A DNA stretch of 12,329 bases from Phyllobacteriaceae bacterium (lineage in GTDB: Bacteria > Pseudomonadota > Alphaproteobacteria > Rhizobiales > Ancalomicrobiaceae): NCBI GenBank assembly GCA_012517025.1, contig JAAYVT010000744.1, forward strand, positions 1 to 12,329, read 5' to 3'. Made by a program: the position numbers and the translations under genes. This document shows positions 1-6,194 of the stretch, one piece after another; position 1 is the stretch's first letter, and the number at the start of each line of letters is the position of its first letter. The notes beneath the pieces are model-generated. The model saw only the letters and a list, made by a program, of their open reading frames with translations. It had not been told where the DNA came from and did not search any database.

Positions 1-28
1 CGCCCCCCGCCGCGAAGCCGGTTGCTGA
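1..28 (+). CDS. 3' end of an upstream gene, probably narJ (partial)
   Basis: The first bases read as an open frame ending in TGA at 26-28, just before the narI ribosome binding site. In narGHJI operons the gene before narI is narJ, the assembly chaperone, so that identity comes from context alone. A second frame stays open to a TGA at 117-119 and would overlap narI by about 80 bases. I cannot decide between the two from so few codons. Confidence 0.35.
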
Positions 29-40
29 GGAGGACATTCC

Positions 41-766
41 ATGCGCGAGTTCATCAACGGCGCCCTGTTCGGCTGGTATCCCTATCTCTGCCTCACCGCC
101 TTCGTGGTCGGCAGCCTGATCCGCTTCGATCGGGAGCAGTACGGATGGCGGACCGGCTCCTCGCAGCTCCTGCGCAAGCGGGAACTGACCTGGGGGTCGA
201 ACCTCTTCCACGTCGGCATCCTGGTCATCTTCTTCGGCCACTTCGTCGGCCTCCTGACCCCGATCGCGATCATCGACGCGCTCGGCATCGGCCACGGCTT
301 CAAGCAGATCCTCGCCATGCTGGTCGGCGGCATCGCCGGCGTCGCCTGCTGGATCGGCATCGCGCTGCTCGCCCATCGTCGGCTCTTCGACTCTCGCATC
401 CGCAAGACGTCGAGCTTCGGCGACATCGCCATCCTGCTGCTCCTGTGGGTGCAGCTGACCTTCGGGCTCTCGACCATCTTCGTCTCGGCCGGTCATCTCG
501 ACGGCCACGAGATGGTGAAGTTCATGACCTGGGCGCAGGGCATCGTCACCGCACAGCCCTCGGCGGCGGCGCAGCTCATCGACGTCAGCTCGATCTTCAA
601 GATCCACATCGTGCTCGGCCTGACCATCTTCCTGGTCTTCCCCTTCACCCGTCTCGTCCACATCTGGAGCGCGCCGATCTGGTATCTCGGCCGGCCCGGT
701 TACCAAGTGGTGCGCACCCGCTTCGCCGGCGGTCGCCGGCAGGCGCTGCGCGGCCCGGCGGAGTGA
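41..766 (+). CDS. narI: Respiratory nitrate reductase gamma subunit (cytochrome b)
   Basis: This is the membrane subunit of nitrate reductase A. It oxidises quinol at the periplasmic face and passes electrons through two b hemes to NarH and NarG in the cytoplasm. The 241-aa protein has about five hydrophobic segments and family-typical length. Likely heme ligands are His57 and His67 (in the segment LFHVGILVIFFGHF) and His189 and His207. The 10- and 18-residue spacings equal those of E. coli NarI His56/66 and His187/205. The segment RFDREQYGWRTGSSQLLRKR is also typical of the family. The ATG at 41 follows a strong GAGGAGGA site. The stop lies five bases before the isomerase gene, which points to one transcript. 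narGHJ should lie just left of the window. Confidence 0.97.
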   Translation: MREFINGALFGWYPYLCLTAFVVGSLIRFDREQYGWRTGSSQLLRKRELTWGSNLFHVGILVIFFGHFVGLLTPIAIIDALGIGHGFKQILAMLVGGIAGVACWIGIALLAHRRLFDSRIRKTSSFGDIAILLLLWVQLTFGLSTIFVSAGHLDGHEMVKFMTWAQGIVTAQPSAAAQLIDVSSIFKIHIVLGLTIFLVFPFTRLVHIWSAPIWYLGRPGYQVVRTRFAGGRRQALRGPAE

Positions 767-771
767 CGGTC

Positions 772-1668
772 ATGGTCGCGCTCGACATCAGCCACGCCGC
801 CCGGCGGCCGGAAGACGCCCCTCGGACGCCCGCCCCGCGTCCGGCTCTCTCCGGTCGTCGGGCCGGCGGCCCCGCCATCCCGAAAATCACGGTCGACGGC
901 ATCCGCATCGACCGCCGCACGATCGCGGCGGAGATGCAGAACTTCCCCGCCACCGACCCGGACGAGGCGCTGCGCCGCGCCGCGACCGCCCTGATCGTCC
1001 GACGTCTGCTGCTCGCCGAGGCGGAGCGCCTCGGCCTGACGGCGGTGCCGGAGACGGATGCCGACGGCCGTCGCGAGACCGACGAGGACGCGCTGCTGCG
1101 CGCCCTCGTCGAGACCGAGGTCACGGTTCCCGAGCCGACCGAGGAGGAACTGCGTCGTTGGTTCGAGGCCAATCGGCGACGCTTCGTGACGGCCCCGCTG
1201 TGGGAGGCCGATCACGTCCTGATCGCTGCCGATCCCGACGACGCGGCGGCCCGCGCAGCCGCGCGGCAGCGGGCGACGACCCTCAGGGCAGAAATCGACG
1301 CGGCGCCGGAACTCTTCGCCGAGGTCGCTCGGGCGGTCTCCGACTGCCCCTCCGGCGCTCTCGGCGGTTCGCTCGGACAGATTTCGGCGGGAGAGACGGC
1401 CCCGGAATTCGAGGCGGCGCTCGCCCGGCTCGAGCCGGGCGAACTTTCCGAACCGGTCGAGACCCGTTGGGGCGTTCATCTCGTCCGTCTGCGGCGGCGG
1501 ATCGAAGGTCGTGACCTGCCCTTCGAGGCGGTTCGCGAACGGATCGCCGCTCATCTCGGCGAAAGTGTGCGCCGGCGGGCGACCGCTCAGTACATCGGCC
1601 GGCTGGTCGGGCGCGCCGAGATCGTCGGTTTCGATCTCGCTTCGACCGGCTCCCCCCTCGTGCAGTGA
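772..1668 (+). CDS. Parvulin-type peptidyl-prolyl isomerase (PpiC/NifM-like)
   Basis: A 298-aa protein. Residues 1-35 are basic and low in complexity. Residues about 37-100 resemble the SurA/NifM-type N-terminal chaperone region. A parvulin rotamase domain spans roughly 140-240, with His148 (ADHVLIA), the motif SDCPSGALGGSLGQI and the closing TRWGVHLVRL containing His236. I see no signal peptide or membrane helix, so it is probably cytoplasmic. It starts five bases after narI, with GGAG inside the end of narI as ribosome binding site. A PpiC-type isomerase between narI and moaA is also found in Pseudomonas nitrate reductase operons. A role in folding or maturation of the reductase is therefore a reasonable inference, but substrate and necessity are not shown by sequence. 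Confidence 0.9.
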   Translation: MVALDISHAARRPEDAPRTPAPRPALSGRRAGGPAIPKITVDGIRIDRRTIAAEMQNFPATDPDEALRRAATALIVRRLLLAEAERLGLTAVPETDADGRRETDEDALLRALVETEVTVPEPTEEELRRWFEANRRRFVTAPLWEADHVLIAADPDDAAARAAARQRATTLRAEIDAAPELFAEVARAVSDCPSGALGGSLGQISAGETAPEFEAALARLEPGELSEPVETRWGVHLVRLRRRIEGRDLPFEAVRERIAAHLGESVRRRATAQYIGRLVGRAEIVGFDLASTGSPLVQ

Positions 1669-1684
1669 AGCGGAGGTTCCCGCC

Positions 1685-1984
1685 ATGCTCGGACGCCTGA
1701 TCGACGATCTCGACGAACCGGAGACGGCTGCCCGTCTCCTCCGCACGCTCGAGGAGCCGGATCTCGTCGGCCGCCTCGAAGCCCGGGCGGCGGAGGCCGG
1801 TCGACCGGTCGCCGACGTCCTCGCCGACACCGTCCACGGCTTCCTCGACGAGGCCTCCGACGAGGACTGGCTCAGGCTCATCGGTCTGATGAACCGCGCC
1901 GAGGATCCCGGCCTCGCCGCCGTCCGGGCGATCCTCGGCGCCGCCTTGGCGGAACCGACGCCCGCCGCCGCTTCCCACGACTGA
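1685..1984 (+). CDS. Conserved-looking small protein of unknown function in the nar-moaA operon
   Basis: A 99-aa acidic, soluble, probably all-helical protein rich in Leu, Ala, Asp and Glu. I do not recognise a family. It begins MLGRLIDDLDEPETAARLL and has no cysteines, no signal peptide and no membrane segment. The ATG at 1685 follows a clear GGAGG site and lies 16 bases after the isomerase stop. moaA begins 31 bases after its end. Codon use is strongly GC-ending, as in its neighbours, so it is very likely expressed. Its position between an isomerase and a cofactor gene suggests a helper in nitrate reductase or molybdenum cofactor maturation, but that rests on context only. Confidence 0.8.
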   Translation: MLGRLIDDLDEPETAARLLRTLEEPDLVGRLEARAAEAGRPVADVLADTVHGFLDEASDEDWLRLIGLMNRAEDPGLAAVRAILGAALAEPTPAAASHD

Positions 1985-2015
1985 TCACGATCGACATCTT
2001 CGGGACGACCCCATC

Positions 2016-3014
2016 ATGAGCTGCGCCTTGATCGACCGCTTCGGACGCACCGTCCGGTATCTCCGCCTGTCGGTGACCGACCGGTGCGATCTCCGCTGCG
2101 TCTATTGCATGGCCGAGGAGATGACCTTCGTGCCGCGGCGCGATCTCCTCAGCCTCGAGGAACTGGATCGGCTCGCTTCCGCCTTCGTCACCCGTGGGGT
2201 CCGCAAGATCCGCATCACCGGCGGCGAACCGTTGGTGCGCAAGGGCATCCTCGACCTCTTCGGCTCGCTCTCCCGCCATCTCGCCACGGGGCACTTGGGG
2301 GAACTGACGCTGACCACCAACGGCACCCAACTCGCCCGTCACGCCGAGGCGCTCGCGGCGAGCGGGGTGCGGCGGGTCAACGTCTCGCTCGACACGCTCG
2401 ACCCCGATCGCTACCGGACGATCACCCGCCGCGGCACCCTCGGCACGGTGATGGAAGGGCTCGCGGCGGCGAAGGCGGCGGGCCTGCGGGTCAAGCTCAA
2501 CACCGTCGCGATGAGGGGGATGATCGAGGAGGAGATCGACGATCTCATCGCCTTCGCCCACGGCGGCGGCATGGATCTGACCCTGATCGAGACGATGCCG
2601 CTCGGCGACGTCGGCGCCGACCGCACCGATCAGTATCTGCCACTGACAGATCTGCGTCGGCGAATCGAGCGGCGCTGGACGCTCACCGACACCGCCGAGA
2701 CCTCCGGTGGTCCGGCCCGCTACACGCGGGTGGCGGAGACCGGCTGCCGGCTCGGCTTCATCACGCCGATGACGCACGGGTTCTGCGAAGGCTGCAACCG
2801 GGTGCGGGTCGGGGCGACGGGTCTGCTCTACACCTGCCTCGGCCAAGAGGAACGGACCGACCTGCGTGCCGTCCTGCGTGGGTCGGAGGGTGACACGGCG
2901 CTTCAGGCCGCCATCGATCGGGCGATCGACGCCAAGCCGAAGGGGCACGACTTCGTCATCGACCGCGATGCCGGTCCGACGCTCGCCCGCCACATGTCGG
3001 CGCTCGGTGGTTGA
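2016..3014 (+). CDS. moaA: GTP 3',8-cyclase (molybdenum cofactor biosynthesis protein A)
   Basis: A radical SAM enzyme that, with MoaC, converts GTP to cyclic pyranopterin monophosphate, the first step of molybdenum cofactor synthesis. The 332-aa protein has the N-terminal CxxxCxxC cluster (Cys24, Cys28, Cys31, in TDRCDLRCVYC), the SAM-binding ITGGEPL at about 67-73, and the second [4Fe-4S] cluster site CxxC-x13-C (Cys257, Cys260, Cys274) that binds GTP. It ends in the Gly-Gly tail known to matter for MoaA activity. No shift, truncation or missing key residue is visible. It closes the nar cluster, which supplies cofactor for NarG. The ribosome binding site before the ATG at 2016 is weak. A dedicated moaA copy beside nar genes may be separate from a housekeeping copy elsewhere. 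Confidence 0.97.
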   Translation: MSCALIDRFGRTVRYLRLSVTDRCDLRCVYCMAEEMTFVPRRDLLSLEELDRLASAFVTRGVRKIRITGGEPLVRKGILDLFGSLSRHLATGHLGELTLTTNGTQLARHAEALAASGVRRVNVSLDTLDPDRYRTITRRGTLGTVMEGLAAAKAAGLRVKLNTVAMRGMIEEEIDDLIAFAHGGGMDLTLIETMPLGDVGADRTDQYLPLTDLRRRIERRWTLTDTAETSGGPARYTRVAETGCRLGFITPMTHGFCEGCNRVRVGATGLLYTCLGQEERTDLRAVLRGSEGDTALQAAIDRAIDAKPKGHDFVIDRDAGPTLARHMSALGG

Positions 3015-3045
3015 CGCAAACACCGATCGACGAACGGAGCGTGCA

Positions 3046-3225
3046 ATGCATGATGGGCCCGGCAAGGAGAGGGATTCCATTTTAGTCTCCGAAAGCCTCA
3101 GCCGGTCGGCCCATTTCGTGATTCCGCCGACGAGTGGACATCTGCGCGCCGACACTCCCGCGGCTCCTCCCCTGGGGAAGGCCCAGCCGGGTGGCAGGAA
3201 GACGGGAGCCTCGATAAACCCGTGA
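3046..3225 (+). CDS. Possible 59-aa protein downstream of moaA, unknown
   Basis: An open frame from ATG at 3046 to TGA at 3225, beginning MHDGPGKERDSILVSESLS. A GGAG site sits seven bases before the ATG, better placed than that of moaA itself. The start is 31 bases after the moaA stop, so it could be the last gene of the operon. The product is soluble, rich in Pro, Gly and Ser in its second half, and has no recognisable domain. Codon use is GC-rich but less biased than the nar genes, and it ends just where base composition falls. It may be a real small gene or the remnant of a longer one. Confidence 0.35.
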   Translation: MHDGPGKERDSILVSESLSRSAHFVIPPTSGHLRADTPAAPPLGKAQPGGRKTGASINP

Positions 3226-3240
3226 TGAATGCGAGGTAGA

Positions 3241-3298
3241 ATGACAATACGAGATGGATGTTATAATAGATGCACCTACCATGAGAGCACATTCTCAT
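3241..3298 (+). promoter_or_regulatory. Promoter-like hexamers followed by an inverted repeat
   Basis: ATGACA at 3241-3246 and a perfect TATAAT at 3262-3267 are 15 bases apart, shorter than the ideal 17. Fourteen bases further on, ATGAGA (3281-3286) and TCTCAT (3293-3298) form a perfect 6-bp inverted repeat around six bases. The arrangement resembles a promoter with a repressor site or short hairpin in the early transcript. In AT-rich DNA such hexamers also occur by chance, and no clear gene follows. Confidence 0.25.
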
Positions 3299-3360
3299 AT
3301 TACGGCACTCGATAACAGATTTTATTGAGGTATACTATTCGACCTGGCGCCGGATCGTCG

Positions 3361-3385
3361 GTCTATTACATATCATATAATAGAC
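3361..3385. repeat. Perfect 8-bp inverted repeat in AT-rich intergenic DNA
   Basis: GTCTATTA at 3361-3368 and its exact reverse complement TAATAGAC at 3378-3385 flank nine bases. A TATACT hexamer lies about 25 bases upstream. It could be a hairpin or a protein binding site. There is no T-run after it, so it is not a standard terminator. Confidence 0.5.
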
Positions 3386-3477
3386 TATTGCGCGTAATTA
3401 GGCTGATTTAGCAAAAAATAGAAGCCTCGATTTAATTTTTACTTTACATAATAATTTTAAACTGATATGTATAATTC

Positions 3478-3587
3478 GGTCGCTTCGTTCGACCCTCATG
3501 GCATCACGCCTCAATGAAGAGTATTGTGATGGCGTAAGCACTGTTCCATCGTCTGCAACAGTGAGCGCCGACAGTTTTTTGCTGTCG
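3478..3587 (+). other. Run of four short inverted repeats, possible structured RNA
   Basis: Four consecutive hairpin-capable pairs lie within 110 bases: GGTCG/CGACC (3478-3494, 5 bp), CATCAC/GTGATG (3502-3531, 6 bp), CACTGTT/AACAGTG (3539-3563, 7 bp) and CGACAG/CTGTCG (3569-3587, 6 bp, loop TTTTTTG). They do not overlap and are separated by only five to seven bases. No tRNA or known RNA family is recognisable. I could not compute folding energy, so this is a pattern and not a called RNA gene. Confidence 0.25.
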
Positions 3588-4115
3588 CCATGAGAATTTG
3601 ACTCTGAAAACTTCCGATAGGCGGGCTGCAGCGCGCGGATCCTGCCGATGCGAGGATGACGAAAGTATGCAGCGTGGTATTGAGACCGCCCCACTCCTCC
3701 GGCGGGCCGGTAGTTGCGGCAAGCACCAAGCAAATACGCTCGTCTTCACGACATCGTACCAGTAAAATAACTTATTTCTTTTTATCAAATTAAGACCATA
3801 TCGCAATCACACTTAATATTATATTCTGAATATTTTCAGTTGCGCTTACAGATAATATCACGTTCAAACGATTTCAGATCGGCATTTCGATCGTCATTCA
3901 CCCCGTCGCATATCGACGAGAGTGTCGAAGAACACTTTTCTCACTTGTCTACGCCCAATTTTCCAGAAGGCGCCGCATTCCCATCGACGGATGATCAGTG
4001 CCCATTTCGCCACCCACGGTCCAAACCGCTGCTTAAATCGACTTTGAACAGAAGGGCTGCACAACTGCCGCAAATGCAATGATCTTTTGGTTCAGGCTCG
4101 AAAACGTCACTTTAG

Positions 4116-4129
4116 TTGATTATGATCAA
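4116..4129 (+). promoter_or_regulatory. Perfect FNR/DNR-type box with a matching -10 element
   Basis: TTGAT at 4116-4120, TATG spacer, ATCAA at 4125-4129: the exact consensus for FNR, ANR and DNR-type regulators, fully palindromic. CAGAAT at 4151-4156 fits a -10 hexamer. With the box centred at 4122.5, a start near 4163-4164 would place the box at the -41.5 position of a class II FNR-activated promoter. It points at the doubtful ORF at 4203-4523, the Crp/Fnr gene at 4520 and the small membrane ORF. No comparable -10 is seen on the opposite side. Confidence 0.8.
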
Positions 4130-4179
4130 ACAAGATGGCCTCGCATGCTTCAGAATGTTTTCGTGACCCACGAGAGACC

Positions 4180-4207
4180 AACAATGTTACGTAATCGATC
4201 CATTGTT
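4180..4207. repeat. 7-bp inverted repeat just after the FNR-type promoter
   Basis: AACAATG (4180-4186) and CATTGTT (4201-4207) are exact reverse complements around 14 bases. The repeat begins about 16 bases after the predicted transcription start, so it would form a hairpin in the 5' leader or an operator. Confidence 0.4.
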
Positions 4208-4523
4208 ATCCCGAATCCTTGATCGGATATCAACACAGATGAACCTCATCCAACTCACGATTTTCAGTCCGCAACTCGTCAATTCCGTTGGAACACTCGA
4301 CCGCGCGCGTGCGTTGATCGTATTTAGAGAATGTCGCTCTGCATTTGAGCTCTTCGTGAAGATGCCTTCCTTGGGAAGAGAGAGTGCGAAATTGATTTCT
4401 TTAACCAGCATTCCCCTGATCACCTGCGCATTTTCCAAGAAATTTCTTCGACGCCGAGCATTCGAATCCAGGACGCCAGGTCGACGTCGGTCACATCAAT
4501 TGATGTTGAGGGCCGCACAATGA
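4203..4523 (+). CDS. Doubtful 94-107 aa ORF, unknown function
   Basis: Open from TTG at 4203, or ATG at 4239, to TGA at 4521-4523. Neither start has a clear ribosome binding site. The product has a Leu/Ile-rich first half and a very basic C-terminus. I recognise no family. In favour: it follows the FNR-type promoter, and its stop overlaps the start of the Crp/Fnr gene as ATGA, the usual sign of translational coupling. Against: weak starts, little codon bias, and an open frame of similar length on the opposite strand (4187-4438). The region may instead be a long untranslated leader. Confidence 0.3.
   Translation: MLSRILDRISTQMNLIQLTIFSPQLVNSVGTLDRARALIVFRECRSAFELFVKMPSLGRESAKLISLTSIPLITCAFSKKFLRRRAFESRTPGRRRSHQLMLRAAQ
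4219..4233. promoter_or_regulatory. Second FNR-like palindrome with a 5-base spacer
   Basis: TTGAT (4219-4223) and ATCAA (4229-4233) are both perfect half-sites, but they are separated by five bases instead of four. The changed spacing would normally weaken FNR-type binding, so function is uncertain. It lies about 100 bases downstream of the canonical box. Confidence 0.3.
4493..4506. promoter_or_regulatory. 14-bp perfect palindrome just upstream of the Crp/Fnr gene start
   Basis: ACATCAATTGATGT is a perfect palindrome ending 13 bases before the ATG at 4520. It joins ATCAA and TTGAT half-sites back to back, in the opposite order to an FNR box. It could be an autoregulatory site or structure near the ribosome binding site, since GAGGG follows directly. 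Confidence 0.4.
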
Positions 4524-5221
4524 CATACGATCAAGACATCATCTTGAATGAAATGGCAAAAAGCGCCGTCTTATCGAAGGCAAATAGAAATACAATTTCA
4601 ATTCTCGGTGAGAGTTCAAGGATTATTACTTATTTTCCAGACGAACCAATCGTCATGGAAGGCGATAGTCCGCAAGAATTATTTTTGATCATAGATGGAA
4701 TTGTCGCACTTGGCGCTCACCATCACGAGAGAGAGACGATTTTATCGCTGATGGAACGCGGAAGTTTCCTCCTTCTACAGGCCGTCATCACCAAACATGT
4801 ATACCTGCAGAGTGCGAAAGCCATTACAAGGGCGACGCTCCTGGCGATTCCGGCGACGAAGTTCAGGGCGGCAATAGCAAGTGATCCGGCACTGGCGATG
4901 GCCACGATGAGCATCATCGCGAGCGACCACCGAGATTCGATTCGAGACTTAAAAAATATGAAACTCAGATCTAGTTCAGAGCGTCTAGCAAACTGGATCC
5001 TGGAAAATACTCAGATTGATGGCCACCTTGAGCTGAAGGTCAACAAGCAACTTTTGGCAGATAAACTCGGGATGACATCAGAAAGCCTTTCTCGTTGCCT
5101 ACGTCTCCTGCAATCGTTTGGCATAACAAATAAAAGGCATTCTCTGGTGGTGAATGATGAGCCTCTCTTGCGTAAATTTGCTCGGCCGAGCACCCTTATA
5201 GACAAGAACGTCAGACACTAA
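4520..5221 (+). CDS. Crp/Fnr-family transcriptional regulator (DNR/NnrR-like, no Fe-S cysteines)
   Basis: A 233-aa protein with a cyclic-nucleotide-binding-type sensor fold at about 20-130, a long dimerisation helix at about 125-150 and a C-terminal winged helix. The HTH lies at about 175-200, with recognition helix SESLSRCLRLL. Glu188, Ser191 and Arg192 match the E-x-x-S-R pattern by which FNR reads TTGAT half-sites. The only cysteine is Cys193, so there is no FNR-type [4Fe-4S] sensor. Effector loss or heme-type sensing, as in DNR, is possible. A His triplet at 67-69 is notable. The ATG follows GAGGG with eight-base spacing. A canonical FNR box lies about 390 bases upstream. Codons are much more AT-rich than in the nar and exporter genes, which suggests transfer. 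Exact subgroup and signal are not determined. Confidence 0.9.
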   Translation: MTYDQDIILNEMAKSAVLSKANRNTISILGESSRIITYFPDEPIVMEGDSPQELFLIIDGIVALGAHHHERETILSLMERGSFLLLQAVITKHVYLQSAKAITRATLLAIPATKFRAAIASDPALAMATMSIIASDHRDSIRDLKNMKLRSSSERLANWILENTQIDGHLELKVNKQLLADKLGMTSESLSRCLRLLQSFGITNKRHSLVVNDEPLLRKFARPSTLIDKNVRH

Positions 5222-5241
5222 CCTCAGAGCGAGTTAAATTC

Positions 5242-5406
5242 ATGAATAATAGTCCGCAAATCATCGTGCCGAAAATCGCTTCTTTTATTTTCGTCTTTCC
5301 GACTTTATTCTACACAATTTGCGCATATAGACGCATTCTTTCGAAGAAAGAAGAGATACTATTCTCGATATCAACAACAATTTTTCTTTCCTTTTTCATT
5401 TTATGA
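5242..5406 (+). CDS. Small two-helix membrane protein, unknown function
   Basis: A 54-aa ORF starting ATG at 5242, 20 bases after the regulator's stop, and ending TGA at 5404-5406. Residues about 9-29 (IVPKIASFIFVFPTLFYTIC) and about 41-54 (FSISTTIFLSFFIL) are hydrophobic. They are joined by a basic loop containing RRILSKKEE, consistent with two membrane segments and a cytoplasmic loop. GAGCGAG upstream is a modest ribosome binding site. It shares the AT-rich composition of the regulator gene and probably its transcript. I recognise no family. It could be a small subunit of a respiratory or transport complex, or a chance hydrophobic frame in AT-rich DNA. Confidence 0.45.
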   Translation: MNNSPQIIVPKIASFIFVFPTLFYTICAYRRILSKKEEILFSISTTIFLSFFIL

Positions 5407-5420
5407 ATATATGTCACCGT

Positions 5421-6194
5421 TTATAGCGGCTTCGAGGTGACGGGTGCCTTGCCCAAATTCGCGAAGCGTGTCGACTCGACCAAGCGGGGCCGAAGACGGA
5501 GCCCCTCGCACCATTCCAGGAGCAGTGCGCGGCCTGCTTCGCGTAAGATCGAAGCATGGCGTGAGGCGGTCGCTCGGAGTTCACGCGGATCGATCCGCGC
5601 CGATGCGAGTTCGCAGGCATGTCCGATCAACCATCGTTCGAAGCCGACGACCGGATCGACTTCGGCATGAAACTGCAGACCGAGGATGTTCGATCCGAGC
5701 GAAAATGCCTGATTGTGACAGGCTACGGTGCTCGCCAGACGATCGGCACCGACCGGCAGGCCGGCGACGTCACCGTGCCAATGCAGCACCGGCACTCCGG
5801 CGAGATGGCGAAGGGGGCTCGCCGCACCGGCCGTCGTCAGGTCGAGGGGAGCGAAGCCAATTTCCTTGACCGGTCCCGGCGCAACCTCGGCACCCAACGC
5901 AGAAGCGACGAGTTGTGCACCGAGACAGATGCCCAGTGTCGGCGCGTCGTTGACGATACGGTTCTGGATCAATGCCTTTTCGTCGGCGAGAAATGGATAG
6001 GCTTCGGCGTCGTACACCCCTATCGGTCCTCCCAGGACTATCAGGAGATCGGCCTCACGGGCGATCGGCCCGGTGATGTCGTCGCATCCGGCATCGAGCG
6101 TCGTCACTTCGTACCCGAGGGCGGCGAGAATCGGCGCGAGAGATCCGAGATCTTCGAAAGCGACGTGACGAAAAGCGACTGCGGTTTTGGACAT
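5421..6194 (-). CDS. Class I glutamine amidotransferase-like protein
   Basis: A 257-aa cytoplasmic protein with the GuaA-like GATase fold. It shows VLGGPIGVYD at about 53-62, the nucleophile elbow GICLGAQL with Cys90, and LQFHAEVD with His176 and Glu178, so the Cys-His-Glu triad is complete. Stand-alone proteins of this kind are usually annotated as glutamine amidotransferases or GMP synthase-like proteins, and some act on gamma-glutamyl compounds. The substrate here is unknown. A C-terminal tail of about 60 residues extends past the core. The ATG at 6194 follows CGGAG with six-base spacing. It is the last gene on the - strand and ends 15 bases from the oppositely oriented small membrane ORF. 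A gap of about 190 bases separates it from the exporter operon, so co-transcription is possible but not certain. Confidence 0.9.
   Translation of the reverse strand: MSKTAVAFRHVAFEDLGSLAPILAALGYEVTTLDAGCDDITGPIAREADLLIVLGGPIGVYDAEAYPFLADEKALIQNRIVNDAPTLGICLGAQLVASALGAEVAPGPVKEIGFAPLDLTTAGAASPLRHLAGVPVLHWHGDVAGLPVGADRLASTVACHNQAFSLGSNILGLQFHAEVDPVVGFERWLIGHACELASARIDPRELRATASRHASILREAGRALLLEWCEGLRLRPRLVESTRFANLGKAPVTSKPL

Larger units (their letters stand above)
3226..4115. other. AT-rich stretch without a convincing gene
   Basis: About 0.9 kb after the moaA region with markedly lower GC than either flank. Several frames are open for 60-111 codons on both strands (for example - strand 3398-3733, 3504-3806 and 3894-4079). 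None has a good ribosome binding site, a recognisable motif or consistent codon bias, and three frames overlap over the same bases. The stretch contains the inverted repeats and the promoter-like elements listed separately. It could be a decayed mobile insertion, an RNA locus or a long regulatory spacer. Confidence 0.6.

Noticed and set aside
22..1668. 548-codon + strand frame spanning narI and the isomerase gene
   Set aside because: Its first part is an out-of-frame arginine/proline-rich shadow of narI. Only the part from ATG 772 is the real isomerase.
700..1881. 393-codon - strand frame opposite the isomerase gene
   Set aside because: Composition is low in complexity with no domain. The + strand frame has a full parvulin domain and a good start.
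3100..3230. Search for a rho-independent terminator after moaA
   Set aside because: GC-rich pairs such as GGCTCC/GGGAGCC are present, but they give no clean stem followed by a T-run.
3398..3806. Overlapping - strand frames of 72-111 codons
   Set aside because: Three frames are open over the same bases, none with a good ribosome binding site or recognisable motif.
3894..4079. - strand 61-aa frame that loosely suggested a transposase fragment (Trp/Arg-rich)
   Set aside because: No DDE motif, no terminal inverted repeats and no matching flanks. The resemblance is too weak to call a mobile element.
5413..5441. GTCACC/GGTGAC inverted repeat at the convergent gene ends as a terminator
   Set aside because: The loop is 17 bases, the stem only 6 bp, there is no T-run on either side, and it extends into the amidotransferase coding end.
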